A DNA stretch of 64,000 nt from Gammaproteobacteria bacterium. Its GTDB lineage: Bacteria; Pseudomonadota; Gammaproteobacteria; Pseudomonadales; Pseudohongiellaceae. A model generated the notes under the pieces. It did not search any database and was not told the DNA's origin. It worked only from the letters and a program-made list of their open reading frames with translations. A program made the position numbers and the translations under genes. The stretch is from NCBI GenBank assembly GCA_002711845.1, contig PASF01000002.1:534224-598223 (forward strand), written 5' to 3'. Positions 21,054 to 29,596 of the stretch are shown here, piece after piece; positions within the stretch are counted from its first letter, which is position 1; each line of letters opens with the position of its first letter.

Positions 21054-23139
21054 GTGTATTCTCCTGCGCGTTATCGGTTTTTTCGTCAGTGTCGGCTGAT
21101 CTATCTGAGCTGGCTACTTTGGGCTGGCGTTCGAGATTTTCCAGATAATGCATGGGGCCTCCGCGGAATGGCGCAAAGCCGGTGCCAAAGATCATGCCGG
21201 CATCCAGCAGGTCTGCATCGTCAACGACGCCCTCAGCAAGTGCCGCCTGGCATTCCTTTATATAAACGTCTATCAGCTTCTCGGATAACGCTGCCAGATC
21301 GTGTCCGTCAGCGGCGCCATCACGCTTTTTGGGTTTTTCCTTGTCCCAGACGTAGATACCTTCGCCAGATTTTTTGCCCAGTTTGCCATCGTCAACCAAT
21401 GACTGTATGAACGCCTGCTGCGGATTGTCGGGCTGTTTTTCGCTGCTGTTGCCATGCAGTACCTCGGTCACCATCAGGCAGACATCCAGTCCGACAGTAT
21501 CCGCCAGTTCGACGGGGCCCATCGGCATGCCGAAGGCTTCGGCTGCCGCATCAAGCGCCTCAGGTGGCACACCTTCCTGGTGCAGTTGCAGAGCGGTCAT
21601 CATATAGGGTGCCAGTACCCGGTTGACCAGAAAGCCGGGCGTGCTTTTGACCGGCAGCGGAAATCGGCTGATCTGTTGACAGAAAGCGGCGCCTTTCTTG
21701 CGGTACTCGGCGTCTGTGTCCGGCCCGTAGACCACTTCCACCAGCGGCATCTTGGCAACCGGATTAAAGAAATGCAGGCCGATCAGTCGCGAAGGCTGTT
21801 GCAGAACGCTGGCCAGCTTCTCGAGTGGAATGGCAGATGTATTGGTCGCGAGGACTGCGCCATCCTTCAGTTTTGGCTCGATGTCCCGGAACAGTTCCTG
21901 CTTGGCCTGGGCATCTTCAAATATGGCTTCAATAACGACGTCCGCGCGTCCCGCCAGGCTGGCATCCAGGTCCGGCTGCAGGCGGTCGAGAGCGGCTTTG
22001 ACCTTGGCCGGATCACGCAGTTTTTTGCGGAACAGTTTTTCCGCGCGTTGCAGTGCCGGCTTGATGTATTTCATTTCGCGGTCCTGCAGGCTGACATCCA
22101 TATTGCGCAGGACACACCAGGCAGCGATGTCACCGCCCATGGTGCCGGCGCCAATGACATGGACATGACGTACAGTGAAGTCGGTGCCTTTGCCCTGGGA
22201 TTTGAGGCGCTCCATCAGGTTGTAAACCCGCCGCAGGCCTTCGGCGGTTGGCGACACCATCAGTTCACCCACCACGCGCGCTTCCTCGCGCATCATTTTC
22301 TTGCGACTGCCACCGAAACGTTCCCAGGTGTCTATCAATCGATAGGGGGCCGGGTAGTGTTCGGGATTGGCCTTGCCACGGGTCTGTTTCCGCATCTGCA
22401 TGGCCAGCAGTTTGCGTGCCGGCATCACATTGCTCAGGCGCGCGATGAGGCCGGGTCCGTTGCTCTTCCTGCCTGCCAGAATGGCGCGCCGGGCAGCCCA
22501 GACGAGCTCTTCGTGCCGGCCAATGACTTCGTCCACCAGGTGTATTGCCCGGGCGGCCCGGGCGTTGATCTGCCGGGCGGTCAGCATCAGTTCCATGGCC
22601 TTGAGGCCGCCGATGGTTTTGACCGAACGGGCCGAGCCACCGAAGCCCGGAAAAATACCCAGTTGCACCTCGGGAAATCCCAGCCGGGTTGCGCTGACGT
22701 CTTTGGCGATACGGTAGTCACAGGCCAGCGCCATCTCCAGCCCGCCGCCCAGGCAGTACCCTTCGATGGCGGCAACCGTGACACAGGACAGATTCTCAAG
22801 ACGGGTAAACATGTCATGTACCCGGGAGATTTCCCGGGTGACGCTTTCCGCCGAATCGAAACCGTCGAACTCTTTAACATCGGCGCCGAACACAAATCCG
22901 GTAGATTTGCCGGACAGGATAACCAGACCGGTCAGTTGTTCCTGCTCTGCGACCATGAGCAATTGTTCGAACTCCTCGAGCACTTCACGAGACAACGCAT
23001 TGACGCGTTCACCTTCACGGTCCAGATAGGCGTAAATGATATTGTCGCGGTCGCGGGTCAGACGCCAGTGCCGGAACTTGTCCGCCATGACGTCATGGGC
23101 AGTTTCTTTCAGATCCTGGTGTGCATTGGACTGGCTCAT
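21046..23139 (-). CDS. fadJ: Multifunctional fatty-acid oxidation protein FadJ (enoyl-CoA hydratase / 3-hydroxyacyl-CoA dehydrogenase)
   Basis: FadJ hydrates enoyl-CoA and oxidises the 3-hydroxyacyl-CoA formed. The 697-residue protein has an N-terminal crotonase domain (about 20-200) with GADVKEFDG and EGYCLGGGLEMALACDYR, a middle linker, and an NAD-binding domain with VIGAGTMGGDIA, NTSAIPL and HFFNPV, followed by two C-terminal dehydrogenase repeats. The chosen ATG at 23139 has a CGAGG ribosome site; the frame is open 36 bases further upstream with a weaker context. It leads the fadJ-fadI operon. A palindrome 28 bases before the ATG may be an operator. Confidence 0.92.
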   Translation of the reverse strand: MSQSNAHQDLKETAHDVMADKFRHWRLTRDRDNIIYAYLDREGERVNALSREVLEEFEQLLMVAEQEQLTGLVILSGKSTGFVFGADVKEFDGFDSAESVTREISRVHDMFTRLENLSCVTVAAIEGYCLGGGLEMALACDYRIAKDVSATRLGFPEVQLGIFPGFGGSARSVKTIGGLKAMELMLTARQINARAARAIHLVDEVIGRHEELVWAARRAILAGRKSNGPGLIARLSNVMPARKLLAMQMRKQTRGKANPEHYPAPYRLIDTWERFGGSRKKMMREEARVVGELMVSPTAEGLRRVYNLMERLKSQGKGTDFTVRHVHVIGAGTMGGDIAAWCVLRNMDVSLQDREMKYIKPALQRAEKLFRKKLRDPAKVKAALDRLQPDLDASLAGRADVVIEAIFEDAQAKQELFRDIEPKLKDGAVLATNTSAIPLEKLASVLQQPSRLIGLHFFNPVAKMPLVEVVYGPDTDAEYRKKGAAFCQQISRFPLPVKSTPGFLVNRVLAPYMMTALQLHQEGVPPEALDAAAEAFGMPMGPVELADTVGLDVCLMVTEVLHGNSSEKQPDNPQQAFIQSLVDDGKLGKKSGEGIYVWDKEKPKKRDGAADGHDLAALSEKLIDVYIKECQAALAEGVVDDADLLDAGMIFGTGFAPFRGGPMHYLENLERQPKVASSDRSADTDEKTDNAQENTRG

Positions 23140-23166
23140 GAATACCTCGGGCAGTAATGTTGCTGC

Positions 23167-23178
23167 TGAATGCATTCA
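23167..23178. promoter_or_regulatory. Perfect palindrome TGAATGCATTCA before fadJI
   Basis: This 12-base perfect palindrome lies 28 bases upstream of the fadJ start. Near-copies lie before fadE (24979-24990) and after fadE, before the next gene (27301-27312). It could be an operator for a fatty-acid responsive repressor. TGAATGA half-sites are known for the TetR-type FadR of Bacillus, but the protein that would bind here is not in this window. Confidence 0.4.
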
Positions 23179-23235
23179 TTCTGCCTGAGGCCGGCTGACG
23201 TTACAAACGTGTCGGTGCGGCTTGCTGCCAATCAG

Positions 23236-24852
23236 CTACCAGCCCAGCGCATGACGCATGACATGGTAGATGTAATGTTGCTCATGTGTGCTGTGGATGA
23301 GATGCGCCCAGGGACCACGCGCATAAATCGCAACATCCTCACCGGCATGGCCTTCGGACTCAAGCGGCACCAGCGCTTCCTGATGGAAGTCCGGGTGAGT
23401 GGTGTCAACCTCCCGCAGATCATGCCGACCGCTGGCGATGGGCATCAGGTAGCGACGGTCGCCGCCGGCGTCTTCCGCGAACCCAAGCCCGTCGCGGTAG
23501 CCAAGTGTCGTGTAGGGCATGTTGTCGTCGGCGACACTCAGGCCCGTTTGCGGGTGACCATGGCTGTCATTGCCAACAACTGCCCCGAGAATCGGGTTGC
23601 CGCGGGTCGCGTAGCCACCAATCGTCAACGTGTGGCTGTGATCGGCTGTCACAATGATCAGTGTATCTTCGTCGCTGGTCAGAGCCATGGCGCTCTGAAT
23701 GGCGGCGGCAAACTCACGGGTATCCTGCAGCGCCCGGTAAGCATTGCCAGCATGGTGAGCGTGATCGATACGGCCGCTTTCCACCATCAGGAAAAAGCCG
23801 TCCTCCTGTCCCTGTTGCTGCAGCAGGCGGATGGCTGTTTCGGTCATGGTGGGCAGGTCTGGTTCGCTGGCCTCGTCGCCCGCACGGTCATGTGAGTAAC
23901 TCATCTGGGAGCGATTGAACAGGCCCAATACATGCCGGGTGTTGCTGATGTCCAGGTCCGCCAGTTGCTCGCGGTTCCAGATGAAAGCGCTGTCTGGGTA
24001 CTTCTGCAGCCATTCACGGGTCAGATTGCGCCCATCCAGGCGTTGCCCGGCCTGCCCGGTCAATGGTTCAGTTTCCGTGGCTGGCACGAAGGCCGCCAGC
24101 CCGCCACCCATGGCAACATTGATGCCAGCGCCAAAATCGAAGGCCAGCAGCTGGGCAGCAATGTCGCGGCATCCAGCAGCAATGGCGTCTGCACTCATGT
24201 TGGCGTCACTTTCCCAGTCGCGTTCCGGGGTGTGTGCGTAGGTGGCCGCCGGTGTCGCGTGTGTGATGCGGGTAGTGGTGACAATGCCGGTCGCCAGGCC
24301 GCGGGCGGCAGCATCCTGCATCAGGCTGGGCACTTCTGTGCCCTGGGATGACTGGCAGTCGGCACGGTCCGCATACTGGTTGACGCCGATGACGCCGGCC
24401 CGGGTTTTGATGCCGCTCATCATGGCCGTCATGGTGCCTGCCGAATCAGCCGTTTGCTGATTGGTATTGTAGGTTTTCGACAAACCGACGTAGGGAAAAT
24501 TTTCAAACGCCAGCAGGTTTTCCTCACCGGCACTGCCACGCATCTGGGCGTCGAAAATGCGTGCGGCGGTTACGGTGGATATGCCCATGCCGTCGCCGAC
24601 AAACAGAATGACATTTTTCGCCCGGGCGGTGATTGGCGTTCTTGCCAGGGCCCGTTGCAGTTCGGCTTGCCCCAGCGCCTGCCAATGTTCCGGTGATTCT
24701 TCCGCAGGTGCCGGGTAGAAGGTCTGCGAGCTAGCCACTGACGCCGCCGTGCTGAGCGCGACACAAAGGGTCGCGAGCAGCGCTGTGCGCGAGCGAAATC
24801 GAACGGTGGCAGGTGCATCTGATGTCGTGTGATGAGGGCAGCTGATTGGCAT
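23236..24852 (-). CDS. Secreted alkaline phosphatase
   Basis: This 538-residue enzyme should release phosphate from monoesters in the periplasm or outside. A long N-region is followed by a signal peptide (hydrophobic stretch about 23-41). The alkaline phosphatase core has NVILFVGDGMG with the metal-binding Asp87, the catalytic Ser137 in TADSAGTMTAMMSG, a metal-binding cluster in MVESGRIDHAHH, and VTADHSHT near the C-terminal third. It belongs to the PhoA superfamily. I cannot tell the phosphate-regulated PhoA from relatives, so I give no symbol. It stands between the divergent fadJI and fadE units without clear cotranscription with either; I see no Pho box. Confidence 0.88.
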   Translation of the reverse strand: MPISCPHHTTSDAPATVRFRSRTALLATLCVALSTAASVASSQTFYPAPAEESPEHWQALGQAELQRALARTPITARAKNVILFVGDGMGISTVTAARIFDAQMRGSAGEENLLAFENFPYVGLSKTYNTNQQTADSAGTMTAMMSGIKTRAGVIGVNQYADRADCQSSQGTEVPSLMQDAAARGLATGIVTTTRITHATPAATYAHTPERDWESDANMSADAIAAGCRDIAAQLLAFDFGAGINVAMGGGLAAFVPATETEPLTGQAGQRLDGRNLTREWLQKYPDSAFIWNREQLADLDISNTRHVLGLFNRSQMSYSHDRAGDEASEPDLPTMTETAIRLLQQQGQEDGFFLMVESGRIDHAHHAGNAYRALQDTREFAAAIQSAMALTSDEDTLIIVTADHSHTLTIGGYATRGNPILGAVVGNDSHGHPQTGLSVADDNMPYTTLGYRDGLGFAEDAGGDRRYLMPIASGRHDLREVDTTHPDFHQEALVPLESEGHAGEDVAIYARGPWAHLIHSTHEQHYIYHVMRHALGW

Positions 24853-24978
24853 GATTGATCCCGGAACTCTGGTTGATGTGATGGGTTACCTGATCTTGAC
24901 AGCATACCCGCTGAGCTTATCAGCTGGATGACAGGGTGTCGCATTTTTGTGACAGTGGTTCGGTGTGCGACAGAAAAA

Positions 24979-24990
24979 TGAACGCATTCC
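24979..24990. promoter_or_regulatory. Dyad TGAACGCATTCC before fadE
   Basis: This imperfect copy of the fadJI palindrome differs at two positions and lies 69 bases before the fadE start. A consensus -35 box TTGACA (24896-24901) lies further upstream, and a 7-base inverted repeat (TGTCGCA ... TGCGACA) lies between them. A shared regulator is inferred only from the similarity. Confidence 0.35.
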
Positions 24991-25058
24991 AATTTCGTTC
25001 AATCCCAGTTATTCTGTGGGGTACAGCTATGCAATGATGTTCGCGAGGAACACGGTTT

Positions 25059-27269
25059 ATGTTTTCAATGATTATGAAGTTCATGCGGGACAACAATGTG
25101 CTACCGCGTATTTCGGACACCGAGAGACAGGCACTGGAGGCCGGTACCGTCTGGATTGACGGCCAGATATTCTCTGGCAACCCGGATTTCGCCAATATGC
25201 TGGAGGAGCCCTACAATCAGCTGTCTGCCGAAGAGCAGGCATTCATGGATGGCCCGACCGAAACACTGTGCAAGATGATCGACAGTTACCAGATTGCCAC
25301 GTCGCGCAAGGTGCCCAACGAGATCCTTGATTACATCAAACAGCAGGGTTTCATGGGCCTGCTGATTCCCAAAGAGTATGGCGGCAAGGCGTTCTCAACC
25401 CTTGCAATCTCATCGATCATGGCGAAAGTGAATGCTTACTGCCCAACAGCCGGCACCTTTGTTGTGATTCCCAACTCCCTGGGCGCTGCGGAACTGCTGA
25501 AGCACTATGGCACCGACGCCCAGAAAAATGATTATCTGCCTAAACTGGCCAGCGGTGAATACGTGCCCTGTTTCGGCCTGACCGAGCTGACGGCGGGTTC
25601 TGATGCTGCCTCTATCAGGGCAGAAGGCGTGGTGTTCAAGGATGAAAACGGCGACACCAGAATCCGCATGAATTTCCGCAAGCGCTATATCACCCTGGCG
25701 CCGGTCGCCAACCTGATTTCACTGGCGTTCCAGATGCACGATCCCGACAACCTGCTGGGTAAGGGTGAGTACCCGGGTATCACTGTGGTCATGCTGCATA
25801 AAGGCACACCGGGACTGACCAACGGTGACCACCACCTGCCGATCGGCATGAGCTTCTACAACGGCCCCCTGATTGGCGAGGATGTGATCGTCTCGCCCGA
25901 ACAGATCATCGGTGGACCGGATTATGCCGGCCAGGGCTGGCGCATGTTGATGGAGCAGCTCGCGGGCGGGCGTGCAGTGTCATTGCCTGCTGGCGCCATT
26001 GGTGGCATGAAACTGGTCGCCGCCGCCACCGGCGCGTACTCGATGATTCGTCATCAGTTCGGCATTCAGATAGGTCTGATGGAAGGGGTGCAGGAAAAAG
26101 TCGCGCGTATTGCCGCCTTTGCCTACATCTTCGAGGGCGCGCGGGTATATTCCTGCTCCGCGCTCGACAATGGCCAGCAGCCACCGGTCATTTCGGCACT
26201 GTTGAAATCCAGCAGCACGGACTATGGTCAGCGCTCACTGATAGACGGCATGGATGTGTTCTCGGGCGCCGGTGTTATGCAGGGGCCACGCAATATTCTG
26301 GGCGGTGGTTACAGCAGTGCGCCGGTCAGTATTACGGTGGAAGGGGCCAATATTATGACCCGTACGCTGATTACCTTTGGCCAGGGCGCGACACGTTGCC
26401 ACCCCTATGCTCTGCCGCTGGTCAAGGCTGTAGAAGATAACGATGCCACGGCCTTCCGGCAGCGACTGCTGGGTTGGCTGTGGCAAACTGTCAGCAACTT
26501 TTTCCGCAGCAAGGTGCGCGGCCTGACGCGTGGCTTCAGTGCCGGCAGTCCGGAGTCCGGCGAGGTTGCCACGTATTACCGGCGCCTGGCCTGGGCTTCG
26601 TCACGGTTTGCCTTGCTGGCTGACCTTGCCCTGTACCTGATTGGCGGCAAGCTCAAAGTCAAAGGCAGCCTGGGTGGCCGCTTTGCTGATGCGCTGACCT
26701 GGCAGGTGCTGGCGATCTCGACGCTACGTCGATTCAAGGCCGAGGGCAGTAAACCCGAGGATCTGCCCATCGTCAAATACAGCTGCGAGTTTGCGCTGGC
26801 GCAGATTCAGGATGCCTTTGAGGGCATTCACGCCAATTTTGATGCGCCGGTGGTCGGCTGGTGGCTGCGAGGCCCGTCGTCGTGGTTCCTGCGCCTCAAT
26901 CCGCTGTCGCGAGGCCCTTCGGACAAGCTGATCCCGCCAACTGCGGGCGCCATTCAGCAGCTCAATGATCAATTCAAACGGATGACCGACGGTATTGCGC
27001 CCTTTGCCGAAGACGAACCGGGGATGGGATGTCTGATGAAAGCCTTCCGCCTGCATTCGGAAGCAGCGCCGGTGATGAGCAAGATCCATAAGGCACAGAA
27101 GGCGCGCAAGCTGCCCAAAGGTCTGTCTTTTGATGTCGTCGATGAGGCGCTGACGGCGAACATCATCAGCAAGGACGAAGCGACGCTGATGAAGGATGCC
27201 AATGCGGCCGCGATGGCGGCGATTGAAGTGGACGTATTCAAACCCGAAGACTACTTTCAAGGCGCATGA
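25059..27269 (+). CDS. fadE: Acyl-CoA dehydrogenase FadE
   Basis: FadE makes the first double bond of beta-oxidation and passes electrons toward the respiratory chain. The 736-residue protein matches E. coli FadE across the central FAD-binding acyl-CoA dehydrogenase domain: KEYGG, TELTAGSDAA, KRYITLAPVANL, GGPDYAGQGWRML, GGRAVSLPAGA and ITVEGANIMTRTL, with the FadE-specific C-terminal region. It starts at the position matching E. coli residue about 75, so the N-terminal membrane segments of the E. coli protein are absent here. The ATG has GAGGAA eight bases upstream. It lies apart from fadJI but probably shares regulation. Confidence 0.92.
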   Translation: MFSMIMKFMRDNNVLPRISDTERQALEAGTVWIDGQIFSGNPDFANMLEEPYNQLSAEEQAFMDGPTETLCKMIDSYQIATSRKVPNEILDYIKQQGFMGLLIPKEYGGKAFSTLAISSIMAKVNAYCPTAGTFVVIPNSLGAAELLKHYGTDAQKNDYLPKLASGEYVPCFGLTELTAGSDAASIRAEGVVFKDENGDTRIRMNFRKRYITLAPVANLISLAFQMHDPDNLLGKGEYPGITVVMLHKGTPGLTNGDHHLPIGMSFYNGPLIGEDVIVSPEQIIGGPDYAGQGWRMLMEQLAGGRAVSLPAGAIGGMKLVAAATGAYSMIRHQFGIQIGLMEGVQEKVARIAAFAYIFEGARVYSCSALDNGQQPPVISALLKSSSTDYGQRSLIDGMDVFSGAGVMQGPRNILGGGYSSAPVSITVEGANIMTRTLITFGQGATRCHPYALPLVKAVEDNDATAFRQRLLGWLWQTVSNFFRSKVRGLTRGFSAGSPESGEVATYYRRLAWASSRFALLADLALYLIGGKLKVKGSLGGRFADALTWQVLAISTLRRFKAEGSKPEDLPIVKYSCEFALAQIQDAFEGIHANFDAPVVGWWLRGPSSWFLRLNPLSRGPSDKLIPPTAGAIQQLNDQFKRMTDGIAPFAEDEPGMGCLMKAFRLHSEAAPVMSKIHKAQKARKLPKGLSFDVVDEALTANIISKDEATLMKDANAAAMAAIEVDVFKPEDYFQGA

Positions 27270-27300
27270 TATCGAGCCGCACAGCCTGTTCGGCGAAAAA

Positions 27301-27312
27301 TGAATGAATTCA
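27301..27312. promoter_or_regulatory. Dyad TGAATGAATTCA upstream of the 27390 gene
   Basis: This differs by one base from the palindrome before fadJI. It ends just before a promoter-like -35 box and lies 31 bases after the fadE stop. It may be an operator for the next gene, or a remnant. Confidence 0.35.
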
Positions 27313-27313
27313 T

Positions 27314-27361
27314 TTGACCTGTTTTGGTACCCGTGTTACTAAATATTCACGTGGTACCAAA
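27314..27361 (+). promoter_or_regulatory. Promoter overlapped by a long dyad (TTTGGTACC ... GGTACCAAA)
   Basis: A -35 box TTGACC (27314-27319) and a -10 box TACTAA (27337-27342) stand 17 bases apart. The dyad arms TTTGGTACCCGTG (27323-27335) and CACG-T-GGTACCAAA (27348-27361) pair over 13 bases with one bulged T. The left arm fills the spacer and the right arm covers the start site, so bound protein would block transcription. The regulator is not in the window. Confidence 0.55.
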
Positions 27362-27389
27362 CACTAATAACAAACAAAGAAGTGGTCCT

Positions 27390-28400
27390 ATGAATGTTTA
27401 TCTGCTGCAAAAAAAGACGGCGTTGCTGTCACTGTCCCTAATGACTGCCGGCGTGTTCACTACCTCCGTTTTCGCTGCTGATGAGGCGCAAGCGCCGGTC
27501 ACTGCCTGGGGGGTTCCGGATCTGCAAGGCATCTGGGATTACTCCTCCAGAACGGCTGTCGAGCGTCATCCACGGTTCGAAGGCCGGCTGACCATCAGTC
27601 AGGAAGACGCCGAGCGCCTGGTGCCTTCACTTCAGGAGTATACGGATGCGCTCGAGGAGCGTGGGGCTGAGGCACCCGGGCCTCACAATGTGGGTGGATA
27701 TAATGCGTTCTGGATCAATCCGGGTGACTGGCTTGCCGTTATCGATGGTGAGCTGCGCACGTCACTGATCATCGAACCAGAAGATGGTCGCATCCCCTGG
27801 GCTGAAAACGGCCGTGATATCCGGGCTGCACAACGGGCTGTCATGGCTTACCCGGAGTTGGATGAAAATGACGGCCCGGAAGGACGCTCACTGGCAGAAC
27901 GATGCATGCTCAGTTTTGCGTCCATCGTGCCGTTTACACCGTCACTGTACAACAACACCACGCAGATCGTGCAAAGCCCGACGCATGTGATGATTCTGGC
28001 AGAGATGGCGCATGATGCGCGCATCGTGAAAATTGATGGTGAGCATGATCCGCACGGTGTACCGCGCTGGCATGGCGATTCAATTGGTTATTATGACGGC
28101 GATACACTGGTAGTAGAGACCATCAATTTCCACCCCGAGCAGGTCGCTCGCGGGAGCGGCTACACCTCGGCCAATGCCAGAATCACAGAGCGGTTTTCAC
28201 GGGTCAACGAGCGTGAGCTGCGTTACCAATTCACCATTGAAGATCCGGAACTGTACGAAACGCCGTGGACGGGGGAATTGCCCATGTTTGCAGCGCCGGA
28301 CCTTTATGAATATGCCTGCCATGAAGGCAATCACTCCATGCCCGGCATCCTGATGGGCGCGCGCGTGCTGGAGCAGATGGCTGACGACGGCGGCGAGTGA
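27390..28400 (+). CDS. Secreted protein of unknown function
   Basis: The 336-residue protein has a signal peptide (hydrophobic part about 10-27, ending VFAA). I recognise the WGVPDLQGIWDY opening and the TPWTGELPM segment from secreted proteins of unknown function that are common in environmental proteobacteria and acidobacteria, but no catalytic motif is visible. The chosen ATG at 27390 gives a clean signal peptide; the frame is open 66 bases upstream, but that would include the promoter dyad. It has its own promoter with an operator-like dyad and is convergent with the diheme cytochrome gene. Confidence 0.7.
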   Translation: MNVYLLQKKTALLSLSLMTAGVFTTSVFAADEAQAPVTAWGVPDLQGIWDYSSRTAVERHPRFEGRLTISQEDAERLVPSLQEYTDALEERGAEAPGPHNVGGYNAFWINPGDWLAVIDGELRTSLIIEPEDGRIPWAENGRDIRAAQRAVMAYPELDENDGPEGRSLAERCMLSFASIVPFTPSLYNNTTQIVQSPTHVMILAEMAHDARIVKIDGEHDPHGVPRWHGDSIGYYDGDTLVVETINFHPEQVARGSGYTSANARITERFSRVNERELRYQFTIEDPELYETPWTGELPMFAAPDLYEYACHEGNHSMPGILMGARVLEQMADDGGE

Positions 28401-28416
28401 ACTGAAAGCAATATTG

Positions 28417-29583
28417 TTATTGGCAATTACCTGACTGGTTGCTTATCCAAGCATTGATAAGTGCCAGTCCTTCCTCGTGTACCAGGCTGCGACCCAGTTC
28501 CGGCATCAGCACGCCTGTCTCCTGGCTTTCGATGCGGTAACTCAATATTGAGTGTTCAGGTTGTCCGGGGACAATGGAGAAGCGATGCCCGCCCGCGCCG
28601 CGTCCGGCAGCAACGGGCGGCTTGCATACCCCCAGGCGCATGGCAGACGTTTCGGCAGCATGCAGAAACAGTCCCGATGTGTCACCGCTGCCTCCAGGTT
28701 GATGGCAGTGTCCGCAGTTGATGTCGAGGTATGCCCGGGCGCGCGCCGCGACGCTCGCATGTGAATCCTCCGAGGCGATCGACGTCTCCCACACGGCGTT
28801 GGCGGGGACCTGTTCAGGTGCCGGAGACTGTGCCAGCCAGCCACGCTGCTGCCACAGTGACAATTGTTGCTGTTCACCCGCCGATGAACTGACAAGCCGG
28901 TTCAGATGTCGGGCTGATGGCCCGATAGGCGTCAGGCCTCCTTTATTTTGGTCGAGGACATGGCAGCCTGCGCACTCATTACGATTTGGGACCACATAAA
29001 CAAACGGCGTGTGTTCCAGCTGCAAGCGCTGAATGTCACCGGTTATCTGCAGTGACGCATCGCTCTGTTCGTCGTTCCAGACATAGGGCAAAGCCTCCCA
29101 GCCACTGGCCTGGTGAACCAGCAGGCGGGTTTCGACAAGCCGATAGCGATCCAGGTCCAGCTGACGAGTCAGTTTCGCCGGGTTGCTGTCGGCTTTTAGC
29201 AGGCGTGGTGTTTCGTCATTGGTGCGCACGGCCGTGGCGCCATCAATCGGATAATAGAAGGTTTTGCTGATGACCGTGCCGACCGGAAAATCGAACGGCT
29301 CGTGATCATGGTATTGCGCGGTGGCGCCGTCCGGCAGCCAGACGGTGCGCAACTTCAGTGCATAGTCGCTGAACAGTGGCGTTGCCAGTTGGTAGGGCAG
29401 TACCGAGTCACTGAGCCGCAGTTGCTGATCCTGGACCTGCAACAGCTGCCATGCCGACAGCTGGGCCGGGTAACTGTCACTGTCGAACACTTGCGGTCCG
29501 GAGTCCTGGCAGGCACCCAGGATGCCCGATAGTGCCAGGGCCGCGACAGCGTGAAGGCGAACAGCGGTACCGGCAACGGGCAT
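28417..29583 (-). CDS. Diheme c-type cytochrome lipoprotein (SO2930/HNE_0200-like)
   Basis: The 388-residue protein is exported and probably lipid-anchored: the signal segment ends LGAC with Cys25. It has two c-type heme sites, CAGCH at 204-208 and CGHCH at 290-294. The region between the lipid anchor and the first heme (about 50-200) resembles the family once called HNE_0200 (TIGR03806). Members usually stand next to a beta-helix lipoprotein (TIGR03805), as here, where the two genes are 13 bases apart. The family's function is unknown. The hemes suggest an electron-transfer or oxidoreductase role in the periplasm or at the outer membrane. Confidence 0.8.
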   Translation of the reverse strand: MPVAGTAVRLHAVAALALSGILGACQDSGPQVFDSDSYPAQLSAWQLLQVQDQQLRLSDSVLPYQLATPLFSDYALKLRTVWLPDGATAQYHDHEPFDFPVGTVISKTFYYPIDGATAVRTNDETPRLLKADSNPAKLTRQLDLDRYRLVETRLLVHQASGWEALPYVWNDEQSDASLQITGDIQRLQLEHTPFVYVVPNRNECAGCHVLDQNKGGLTPIGPSARHLNRLVSSSAGEQQQLSLWQQRGWLAQSPAPEQVPANAVWETSIASEDSHASVAARARAYLDINCGHCHQPGGSGDTSGLFLHAAETSAMRLGVCKPPVAAGRGAGGHRFSIVPGQPEHSILSYRIESQETGVLMPELGRSLVHEEGLALINAWISNQSGNCQ

Positions 29584-29596
29584 GGTGGGTAATCTC

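Noticed and set aside
21454-23157. A long open frame (567 codons) on the plus strand opposite fadJ
   Set aside because: It is the mirror of a GC-rich coding region. The translation is low in family-like motifs, while the minus strand encodes an unmistakable FadJ.
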